This document shows, in pieces, positions 24,455 through 35,517 of a DNA stretch of 64,000 bases (its first letter is position 1; the number at the start of each line of letters is the position of its first letter). The DNA comes from Sphagnum compactum (taxonomy: Eukaryota > Bryophyta > Sphagnopsida > Sphagnales). Position numbers and translations under genes: made by a program. The notes beneath the pieces were generated by a model. The model saw only the letters and a list, made by a program, of their open reading frames with translations, made no database searches and was not told the origin of the DNA. The stretch is from the NCBI GenBank assembly GCA_965153455.1, contig OZ234503.1, positions 2,666,001 to 2,730,000 on the forward strand, in the 5' to 3' direction.

Positions 24455-25560
24455 ACGTCATGACATGGGCTACTATTGGCTATTTTAAATTATTTTTGGT
24501 ATTTTATTGTTGTTCTTCTATAAGAAATTATTGTTGGTTATTCTAAGCAATGTACCATAGGTTACTATTGGCTATTTTAAGTTAATTTAACGAAGGTTAT
24601 TTTTGGTTATTTCATCATAAACTATTGTTGACTATTCTAAATTATTTTACCATGGGATGTTTTTAGTTATTGTATCATAAACTATTGTTGGCTATTATAG
24701 GTCATTTTACCTTAGACTATTTTTGGTTATTCTATTATAGGTTATTGTCGGTTGTTATAACATATTTATCATTGGCTATTTTTGGTTATTTTATTGTACG
24801 TTATTATTCGTTATTACATTATTTTACCATAAATTATTTTGGCTATTCTATCATAGGTTATTCAAAATTATTATTAGTTATTATATGTTGTTTTACCATA
24901 AGACATTTTTGGATATTTTAAACTATTTATCATACAAGTTAATATTGACTATTGTTGGTTATTTACCATAGGTTATTGTTGGTTATTTTATCGTAGGCTA
25001 TTGTTAGTTATTTTATGTTGGTTATTCTATCGTAGGCTATTATTGGTTATTTTAAATTATTTACCATAAGTTTTATCATAAACTATTGTTGGTCATTGTA
25101 AGTTATTCACCATAGACTATTTATTGTTATTATATCGTGGGCTATTATTGGTTATTTTAGGATTTATCATAGGTTAATTTTGGCTATTTTGTCATAGGTT
25201 ATTATTGATTTTTCTATTGTAAGTTATAATTGGTTATGCTATTCTAAGTTATTTTAATTATTTTAGGTTATTTTTAGTTATTTTAAACTATTTTATTGTA
25301 GGTTATTGTAGGTTATTGTAGGTTATTCTAATTTAGGTTATTATTGGTTATTTTATTGTAAATTATTATTGGTTATTATACCACAAATTATTTTTTTGTT
25401 ATTTTAAGTTATTTTAAGTTATTATTGATTATTTTATCATAGGCCATATTTGCTTATTTTAAATTATTGTACTAAAATTACCATTGGTTATTTTTAATTA
25501 TCTTACCTTAGGTTAATCCATTTAAAGTTATTATATGCAAATTTTGTATGCGTTATTTTT
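24455..25560 (+). repeat. TTAT/GGTTATT-rich degenerate tandem array
   Basis: Variants of ggttattttaccataggtta and ggctatttttggttatttta recur throughout with an unstable period of about 20-45 bp. T on the plus strand greatly exceeds A. No gene is present; the apparent frame at 24670-24921 is repeat translation. It starts about 160 bp after the retrotransposon's PPT, so the putative 3' LTR, if present, is short or truncated by it. Confidence 0.8.
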
Positions 25561-25935
25561 TATTTTACGTTATTAAAATTATTATACCTTAAGATAAAAT
25601 AACTTATAATAACATATAATAGAATGACTTGAATACCCTAAGGTATAACTTGAAATAACAAATAAATTTTAGAATAAAATAAACTAAAGTATAACTTAAG
25701 GTTAGTTAAATTGTTGAACTTAAAATAACATAAAGTAAAAAACGTATAATAAATTAGGATATAACTTATGATATCTTAAAGTAAGATAACTTATAATAAT
25801 TTAAGGTATAACCTAAGGTATAATAATTTATAATAACATGTAATAACTTATAATAACCTAGGGTAACCCAAAATAACACATGGTATAACTTATAATAGTT
25901 TAAGATATTTAAAACAACAACATAAAATAAACACG
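25561..25935 (-). repeat. Opposite-strand continuation of the TTAT array
   Basis: At about 25560-25600 the bias switches: phrases such as aaataacttataataacata and aaggtataacttgaaataac are reverse-complement relatives of the preceding array's gttattataagttatttt. The two parts together make a large imperfect inverted structure. Confidence 0.65.
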
Positions 25936-27916
25936 TTTACCATAATAAATTATAGTAGCTAATAGTGAATTATAGTGAAACATGATGTTTACTTAGTGAC
26001 CTGATCATGAAATAATTTTAACTAAGGTGAAATCATTAATGTGCAATGAACCTATTTCATTTTAAAAGTCCCATAGTGATTTAAACCAATGAAAGTGAAC
26101 TGCACCCCCATTTTTGTACCAATGTGTTCAAAGTCTCACAATATAATGTGATGTAATCACACCAATGTTCATTTTAGATATTCTTTCAACCATCACACCA
26201 ATGTTCACTTTAGATCTTCTTTTGACCAAGAGCTCTATTTTTGCACAAAATTTGAACATGACTAATGTTGGGCAATTTTCATATTTTTGTGAAAACTAGT
26301 GGTTTCTTATTTTCTCATAGAATTGTAAGGACGATCTTGGTTATTTCAATTAAAAAATGGTTTGATGAAAACTATCAAAGGTATCGAAAAAGATATTTTT
26401 TGAGTTTTCAAATTATTGGTTCTCACAAGTGTAAGAACAATCAATTATTTCAAATGGTTTTTCACAAGTTGGTTATCGAATTTATTCTATTTGAACAATG
26501 AGGAGATCAGTGTGCATGCAAGAATGTGCACTCAAGATATTTTCCAATTTAACTCCCTAATTTGTCCCATATTCTTTGCCCAAAAGTTTGGACATGTATT
26601 ATATATACGTGAATTAACGGGAAACCCTTATCACAATAAGGTGTTGGTACCAACACATTAGACATTGACATTGAAAACAATGTTAATCAAAGTGATCCAT
26701 TGAAATAAAAACATTGAGCTTTCATATGGACCCATTTTGGGAAAAATCCACAACCAATAAAAAAAAAAGGATTGCATATTACCTACCCTTAAATTAAGTA
26801 GGACCTTAATATTAGAGCTCTAAAATCTTTGCGTTTTTCCTAAAACCATGGGTGGATTTCATATTTTATTTTTAGGATACCGTAATATATGGGCGGTTTC
26901 GGCAGTTCTTTGTTGAATAATTAATTTAATCCAAAAGTTCTGGTTCAGCAGCTACTTTTTTAATTCTGAAAATTTTAGTATATGTGTAATGTTTGTAATT
27001 AAATTTGACAATATTTTGAATATATTTCACTGCATTCATGGTCAAATGGATGTAAAATAACTAATTTGGTCATGTACGTCTTTGGTTCAAAACTAGTTGG
27101 CAGCTTAAATGTGTTTTTGAAAATTTTGACAAAAAGGGCTAAATTTTTCTTAATGTTTTTTGCAAAGTTGAAAATAATTTAATTTATGCCAAAGCCGCCT
27201 AGGTTGAAGCTGCCTAGGTACTATGGTAGTTATCAAGTGAGTGATTCTCACTGAAATGAAATGGGTGGGACTATGTGTATAATTAATGGTCATGCCTAAT
27301 GGTTATCAAGGTGAAAACTAACTTGAAAACCATGATGGTTGTCATTTCAATTATGAAAATTTCTCACATTAATCACAACAAGGTGTTTTTTTTTTTTTTT
27401 CATTATGTGTATCGAACTTTTTTGTTTCATATGTTAATGTTTTTGTGTGATATGCTTCTAACATTGCCATAGTTTGTGTTGTGTATTGTGTTATTGGTCA
27501 TAAAAGTGAATGTTGGAATGATTTATGGGTGTAGTTTATTTTTAAAAGGGTGATGTTAGTGAAACAAACTTATAACTAATTCACTTTTTAAAACAAATGT
27601 TTGTGCCAATGCAAGTTGTAAAATTAATGGCTTTAGGAGGTTCATGGTCAAGAACACTTGGGTGGTTGTAGACTATAATGTCCATAAATTCTTATAATGG
27701 AGTAGTTTTTTTTGCACTTCTACATGTTAAAGTGCATGATGCATCCATTTGTAACAACAAATATCTTAAAGGGATTCAATGTAAAAACATCTCCAACATT
27801 TCCTTTGGAAATTGCTTGATATCACTAAAAATAACATATCGCTTTTAATTGAAGTGTTGTACTTCCCCCACCTATAAACACCATAGTTTACATTCTATTT
27901 GGTTTGTTAACAATTT
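25936..27916. other. Gene-free AT-rich spacer
   Basis: No conserved protein segment, RNA gene or clear repeat was recognised. Homopolymer and A/T-rich stretches dominate. Confidence 0.5.
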
Positions 27917-28070
27917 CACTACAACAAAAGGTGTCCATGTATGCCAAGTGATTTCACTAGATTTTGAATGAATTCACTAGTTGTAATGAACGGGGACTAG
28001 TGAAAAAGTAGTGAATTCACTCGTATATTGAACGGGGACCAGTGAACTGCAACCACATTTTGTAGCAGTG
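27917..28070 (+). mobile_element. CACTA-type MITE, copy 2 (154 bp)
   Basis: The left end is cactacaacaaaaggtgtcc and the right end is accacattttgtagcagtg, so the outer 13 bp are inverted repeats with one mismatch. A 3-bp target duplication ttt flanks it (27914-27916 and 28071-28073). It contains repeated ttcactagt and gaacggggactagtga-type phrases. The terminal CACTA and 3-bp duplication are diagnostic of En/Spm-type elements. This is the best preserved of the three copies. Confidence 0.85.
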
Positions 28071-31000
28071 TTTTAACAACACTTGGACCAATCATGGTGG
28101 TTAGGCAATGAACAATAATCAACTTAATATTAATGACTATGGTTGGTCACTCAAAGGTATTAATTCCTCATGATAGAATGTTTGGTAAACCCATGCCATC
28201 TAACATGTTTTTGGCAAGGAATTTTTTTTTCATGCTATAATGATGAAACATTCATCTAAAATGTTGCATTGGTGTCCTTTTTCAACAACCATTGGATTAT
28301 TTTCAACTTTATGGCTTGTAGTGTAATAATACACAAATTTCAATATTTGTAATAATGGATTCATTTAGTAATCTTCAAAGACCATAATTGTCATACGTAA
28401 ATTCAAAATAGGGGTTTCCAGATCTTTTCAACATGGCACAAAATTGTCAAGACTTTTTAAAGGAATTTTATAATGAAGTCCTTTTGGACATGTTTTTTTG
28501 CAACATTCATATAATTGTTTTCAAATTTTTGTATATTAGGATGTTTAGGAGGCGCACGATTTTATTTTATTTTTTGTGGAAATGATTATTTTCCTCAAAA
28601 AAAATTTGCATTGTCAAAACACATTACAAAAATGTATTATTAAGGGACTCCTCATGTGTTGTTTTTGGTTCACCCTAAAGTGTTTTTAGTCATTTTTTGA
28701 AGGCTTTAAGGATTGCTATTGTGTGATTTTGAAAACTAGTAATTCCTCTTTATTTTTATGTTTTGTATTAATTATGTAATGTTGGGCATATTCATAACTT
28801 GCACTTGCAATTTACATCAATGTTGTTTGAAATAACAACTTGATTGATATCATGTTTTTTTTTTTTTTTTTTGTGTGAAAGGTTTTAGAATATTGAAGAA
28901 TCACAAATGATTTACATTTTGTTTGAAAAAGTATGCTTCAGATACAAATGCATTGTGTGTATTTGTTTTTCCTTTTGCACTTACAATTATTAGGGTTTGA
29001 AATCTTATGTTTAAATATTTGATTCAAACATTCATGTGATGTTTAGATAAGTAATAAAATACCTCTCCACTACACATTCAAAATGTGATGTTAACTTCAA
29101 CTTTTGAATCTTCATGTCTTAATAGGAAAATGCACAAGTTGTTAGCAACAATTTGGATTGTTTATTCGGGATACAAATCTATTTAATCATTTGAGAAGTT
29201 TACATATTTGTTTATGTCCTTTTGTTTCCTAGCTAGATTTTGGAACTTTCTTTGTTTGAATGGTTGGTCATTTTTTAAACTTGTAATTAGGATGTTTGTG
29301 GGTGAAAACACACTATGGTGACCCCTTTTGGGGTGTCATATTATCTTGCTTTCCAAGGATGTGCATGTTTGAGTGTATCCCACCTCAAAGTTTCAAAATA
29401 TTTTCACAATTTTTTTGCATATTACGTTAGAATATAACATAGACAAGAGATTAAAAAAGAAACTATTTCATTTCATTTTATAAAGTGAGAGATTAGAGTA
29501 TATTTGTGGAAACAAATGTAATGTACCTCTATACTCAAAAACACAAATATACTTTTGAAACAATTTAAAAGATTTTTAATCTTTATGAAAGTTGAAGGTA
29601 TATTGAACCATGTCATTTCACATAATATGAACTATGTTTGGATATCATGTGAGTAATTTATAAATTTTCATTTCAAAAAATTAGTTTTTTGAGCAAAGAT
29701 GCGATAAATGTGTGATAAATTGAAATTTTGATGAAAAATCATATCCATAGAGAAGATGACACGCATTGCTGGATGGGCCATTTTTTAATTTAATTAAAAT
29801 TACTTATTTTAATGACTAATGAAGCCTTGAAATTAGTGTAGTCAAATGGAAATTGTGGCCTAATTATACCAATGTATATTATAAATATATTCCTGAAAAT
29901 TTCAATATAGATAATGAAATTTATTATTATTTTCAAAATAATATTACATAACATTAGTTTTATAAAAATAATTGTTGTAGGGCCCAAAAATAAAAATTGA
30001 TATCCAAAATTAAATGTACCATGTTTTTGGAACAATTATATTGTAAATACTATAGTACTAAACCCAAAAGTGCCCCAAAGGGAGTCACTGTAGTGTGCTT
30101 TCATCCTTGTCAACAAAAATCCTTGATTTTTAAAGTGAAAATAACCATATAATAAGTTTTAATATAACAAAATTTGAAATATATATATTTTCAATGATCA
30201 ATATGATATTCTAAAGACAAAAATTATACAAATATGCATAATAAGAAGATTGTTAAAAATGCAAGTAAATTTTAAACATATTGATTTCACATAAAGGAAA
30301 GTAAGACTTTAATTGAATTTTTGGTACTCCCAAGTTGATGGTGTAATAAGATGTATTATTTAATTTCAATTTTTTTCATATTAAAGGTGATACTTTATTA
30401 ATTTTCTAACATGAAAGTAAGTTATATCATAATTGGGTGCATTTAAGTTATGATGAACAAAAAGCACCACAAAAACAAATCCTTATAAGGCTTGTGGATA
30501 ATTAGTTAACTGTGATATAACATGATTGATCATTTAACAAAAACATTGTTAAAATTATGATTTACAAGTTGATACAAATTTTAAAAAAACATTGTGAACA
30601 CAAAAATGTTTCATTACATTATTATGTAAAATTTTAAAAAATTCTCATGAAAATGTTATTTTCAAATAAATTTAAGACCAAATTTTCTTTTAAGTAACAA
30701 AAACATTAGTTCAAAACAAAGATCATGCTTTACATCCCATGTTTTTATTGTCATCATCTTTTACTTTGGATATTAACAAAATACATAATGAAGGGATCTC
30801 TGTTAAAAATTTACAAGACTCTATCAATGCATCAATTGAAAAATTGTATTATTTACAAATTTAAGTAGTGGTTGCAAAAAAAATGATTCTTAATAACATG
30901 AATGTACCAAAATTTACCAACTAGTTTAAAGTTTACTTATTGGACATATCTTTTTATTGCACTTAAATTTTTGAAATTGCATATTCAACCTGTATTATAA

Positions 31001-33580
31001 ACTTAATGGAATGCATGATGGTTTCATAATATAGTTTTAAATATATGCCTTTATCATACTTTTACCCCTAGTATCTTTGAAAATTTCCAATTGTGAAATG
31101 TTATTTTGAATGCATGCTTTGATGACCTTCAAAAAATCACATCAATTGGTTATAAGGTGAATTGGTACAATTAGATGATACAAAAATGACAAGAAAGTTA
31201 AGATGCTTGTCTTTCATCCAATCTATAAAGCCTTTGCTTGTATGCACTATACCCAACAATCAAGCAATCACACCATTTTTTGTTGATTTGCAAACCAAAT
31301 TGTTGAATATGCTTCTTGAGATAAGGCTCCATGATTGTTTGCTCAAATTGTTTAGCGGTGACAATACTGAACCAATGATTATCGTTGTATGTCAAATCCA
31401 AACCATTTGTAAGGTAATATGTTTTTCTTGTATTTTTGTGGAAGATAATGATTAGTCGTTCCTGTAAACACTACTTGAATTTAAGGCAGTAGTGTTTCTT
31501 GTTAGGGATCTACGATTGTAGTTATTTGCCTGTCTTCAATGCTAGGAATTTGAATGTGTTTGGGGCATTTGCTTTCCTAGGTACATATGCCTATTTGATA
31601 TGTATTCACAACTAGGGATGGTGGCATGTTGTGTGCATCTTGGCAAAGCTAAGCTACTCTATAAGCCATGCATTTCTCATGCATGATCCAATCCATGAAC
31701 AATTTGCTTGATGTTGTATTACCGACTTTGAAATTCCAATTCATGCAATGTTTTAGAAATTGACGTGACCATTCACATGTAACCTTGAATTGTTAGGATT
31801 GTTGTGAATGATTTTTAGAGCAAGAACTTTAGTCATTCCTTGGAGTATAGGTTTCACAATTGAAATGGTTAAAGGTTGTCCAATTGCACTTGTCTTTTGT
31901 AACAAATTCACAAGGTTATCTTTTGCTTTTGGGTAATCTTCTAGAGTAGGTAGATATTTCTTTCTTTGAAATGCAATACCCAACTTTGCTACATGTCTAT
32001 ATTTCTTTTTTAATTTTGGATTATAACAATGAACAGTGATACAAGCTTGACCTATAAAGCAACCAAATGTTTATAGTAGTTCATAAAGAATGCAAGGCAT
32101 GAATCTTGTTGCCCTTAATTTTTTTTGATTGTGTAGCTATGATGGGTTTTCATAAACATGCTTGAAACTCGATGATATACTTGCTTCCTTGTTTGCCCCT
32201 ACACTCGTTTGCTTATGTGTCTTCTTACTTAATGGGTTAAGTCAATATTCAATGTAATTTTGAACATTCAAGTTCAACCATTGGGGTGTTGTCTTCTACC
32301 ATTGGATATTTTTATTTATCCTTAGCTTCTACATGTAGGAGTTCTTTTTCTAATGCAACGTGCTTCTTGTCTCTTGTTATGGGTTGAAATAAATGTAATC
32401 AATTTAGCCTCTGCATGAGATTATCAATTGTCATTGGAAGATATAATTCAATTCTTGCACATCTCCCTTTAAATCACAAGGTATTGCAAGCTATAACTCA
32501 ATGCAAACAAATCTATCGTTAATTTCGAAAGACATTGGCCTTTGCACACGAAGTGAAGAAGAAAATCAAGAAGCTAAAACATGAAATTGAGTTTATGCAA
32601 AGATAATGCCCAAAAAGATTTGGGTGGCAAATGAACAAAGATATAGAAATGATATATACATTCATTCATCCATGTCAAGTTTTGAACGTATATTTCGGAT
32701 CTATTTGAAAATCTAGAAATGAAGAAAAATAAAAATTATAGAAGTTTAATTTTGAAAATAAAATTAATCATTTGACAAATAATTGGCAAAGTTACCCACG
32801 TACTACATTAATCCACGAGTGATCCATGAAAATAATGTTGTTTTCCAAATTGGTCATCACCTTACGTTTTTGTTTATGGGATTCATATACAAAAGCAAAA
32901 TGAATCAACAAGCTTTAAAACTCATGGTAAACCTTAAACCTAAACCCTAAACCTTAAACCCCAAATTATAATGATAAGGATGGTATGATAAATTCTTCGT
33001 TACTTATATTGTCTAGTAATTCCAACCCATGTTTATAAGATTATCAACATTTCTAAAACTAACATAAGTTAAGTCAAACCCACCAAAATAAAATACTTAA
33101 CCGTAATAATTTTTGCAAGTTTAGCATGGGGTGGGTGCCCAATAATTATTTCATTTAAAAAATTCCATTTAAACAATATAAATAATAAATAATGTAAATT
33201 TGGCATCAAATATATGTAGCTTCTTTGATAGATTTTTTTGGGGTGTGTTTTGAAGCTCTACCATAATGAGACTTGTTACAATATTTTTTTATCACTTAGT
33301 TTTGCAAAAATGGGAAGAGACATAGATAATGTTTTATCAAATTATAATGTAAAGAAAATGTTTTTAAAATTATTTTTGAATACTTTGTTTGTCAATGGTG
33401 GATTGGCTTGAAGCAAGAAGCTCTTGCATTTTCACAATTTTATTTTGGTGTATATCTCCCTCCCTTGTCATTTCTTTAAATTTCAACATTTCAAACAAAT
33501 AATTTCTGAAAAATTCAAAAATTCCAAAAATAAAAGAAATTACCAACAAACCTGAAAAAAAATCCCCCTTCCCCCAAAAA
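28071..33580. other. Gene-poor AT-rich region
   Basis: About 5.5 kb with no recognisable gene. Minus-strand frames at 31198-31401 and 31753-31983 have ordinary protein-like composition but no family I can name, and are separated by multiple stops; they may be old transposon remnants. A degenerate telomere-like stretch (aaacctaaaccctaaacctt) lies near 32935-32960. Confidence 0.5.
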
Positions 33581-34150
33581 AAGAAAATAAAGAAAAGAAA
33601 AGAAAAAGACCCCAAAGAAAGAAAAACCCAAATTGAAAGATGATGAAGATAGGAGGAGAGAGAGAGTGTGTGGTGGATGAATGAAAGCCTAATAATGCAA
33701 GAGCTGTTAATATTCTGTTGGTATTCTGTCGTGTTGGAGGCGAGAGGAAAAAAAGAAAAACAAGTACCCCAAAGAAAAAAACACCCAAATTGAAAGATGC
33801 CGAAGTTAGGAGAGACTGTGGTGGATGAATGAAAAAACCTAATGCAAAGAGCTGTCTGTCTTAAGATTTTCTGTGGATGTTCTGTTGATATATTCTGTCG
33901 TGTTGGAGCCCGAGGAAAAAAGAAAGAAAAAAGAAAAAAGACCGACCCCAAAGATAAATAAAAAAACGAAAAGAGGAGAGAGTGTGGTGGATGAATGAAA
34001 CCCTAATGCAAGAAGAGCTGTTGATATTCTGTCGAAGTTCTGTTGATGCTCGGTCGAAGTTCTGTTGATGCTTGGTCGAAGTTCTGTTGATGCTCTGTCG
34101 ATGTTCTGTCGAAGTTCTGTTGGTATTCTGTCGTGTTGGAGCGCGTGATG
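33580..34150. repeat. Three tandem copies of a ~165-235-bp unit, with nested 24-bp minisatellite
   Basis: Each unit has an A-rich part with accccaaag, then gagagtgtggtggatgaatg, then cctaatgcaagagctg, and ends with attctgtcgtgttggag (at about 33723, 33892 and 34124). In the third unit the stretch tcgaagttctgttgatgct is itself repeated about four times with a 24-bp period (34020-34110), which makes that unit longer. Frames on the minus strand are repeat artefacts. It lies about 1.4 kb upstream of the kinesin start codon. Confidence 0.85.
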
Positions 34151-34670
34151 ACCGTTGCGGTTGCAGCAGCAGCGGGCAGTAAAACTTTCTGGCTGCTCGC
34201 TGCGACTGCTCTGGTTGCTGCTCTGCTGCCGCCGAGAGTTTGAACAAAGGAGCCGTTGCCAACGCCATCATCATCATCATCAGCAGCAGCAGCAGCAGTA
34301 GTAGCAGCAGCAGCAGGAGGAGGAGGAGCAGGAGGAGGATCATCATCATCACCATCGCCCATGTCCCCATGCATCGCAACGGCTTTTAGGATGTAAGTGA
34401 GTAGGGGAAGCGGAGCGTCTTCTTCCCTTCCCGCTACTACTACTACTACTACTACCTATATGATCGCTTATTCTCTCTATCTCTTGTTTTTTCCTTTTGA
34501 TGCTGATGCTGCTGGTTTTCCTCTTCACACGCGCCCTCTTTTCTTCTCTTCTCGTCTCGTCTCGTCTCCACATGGTTTTTTACTACTAACTGCGGTCGCC
34601 TTCTTTTCTTCGTTTTCTTTCCCCCTTTTCAGTTGCGATCTCGGTTTGCATCTCTGTTTGTGTGCGAGAG

Positions 34671-34926
34671 AGAGAGAGACACACACACACACACACACAG
34701 AGACAGAGACAGAGACAGACACACACTCATCAGGAAGTCACGAATTGTTGTAAGGGGAGGGGAGAGTAGCGGAGTGAGCGGAGTCAGTTTAGTACAGCAG
34801 CTGGATTTCATAGTTTCGCATCAAGGTTGCTTGCAAGGAACGTCGACGTACAAGAGAGTAAGAGCTTCTTTTCCTTGGAGAGCTGATTGCTGCAAGAACA
34901 GATTGTGAAAATCAAGAATTGTAGAT

Positions 34927-34957
<31 letters not shown>
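34671..34957. repeat. AC, GACAGA and GA microsatellites upstream of kinesin
   Basis: An (AC)n run followed by (GAGACA)n occupies about 34678-34728, and an uninterrupted (GA)14 lies at 34929-34957. Both are in the probable promoter or 5' UTR of the kinesin gene (start codon 35518). Purine-rich GA stretches are common in plant 5' leaders. Confidence 0.85.
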
Positions 34958-34958
<1 letters not shown>

Positions 34959-35517
34959 TTCCAAGACACAGTATTATAATTGGAGCCTGTCGCGCAGAGA
35001 GACGGTCGAAGGTTGTTGTCACGAAGGTTTTTCGATCGGGGCATGCAATTCCGCGTTGCATTTTGCTCCCATTTCAGCGAGGTTTTTCTTGCGGGAGTAG
35101 CAGTTGTTGCAGCATTACGACTTGAAGAAGCAAAGGCTACCTAGAGGGCGTGAAGAAGGTGAGGAGAGGTGCAGAGGGCGGGGCGACGACGCTCCAGTGT
35201 AAAGGAGAGCTTCAAACATATTGTGAAAGATGAGTAGTCTTCTTCTGTTCCAGTTCTCGTCGCATTGCAGGAATTGCCTGTAGAGGCACGCAGGCAGCTC
35301 GTAGGCTGGACTGTCCGTCCCTGTTGCGGAAAGACTGAAGCGCGGGCGGTATTTCCACATCTGGCCGGCGGAAAGAGTGCGGCAGCGCCTCAAATTCTTC
35401 ACTCTAGTGAGGCTTCTCACACAGAGTGCAGCAGAAGAAGCACAATCTTGAGAACTTCTACTCTCTACATACATAGCAACAGCTTTGTACTCTCCTGTTT
35501 TGCTCTCTCTAGACGGG

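Noticed and set aside
31198-31983. Minus-strand frames with ordinary amino-acid composition, considered as a hAT-type transposase remnant
   Set aside because: No conserved transposase block could be recognised and several stops separate them.
33370-34379. Minus-strand frames of 172-193 residues with Leu, Ala or Asp homopolymers and repeated TEHQQN-type units
   Set aside because: Produced by microsatellites and the triplicated unit upstream of kinesin; no start context, domain or splice logic.
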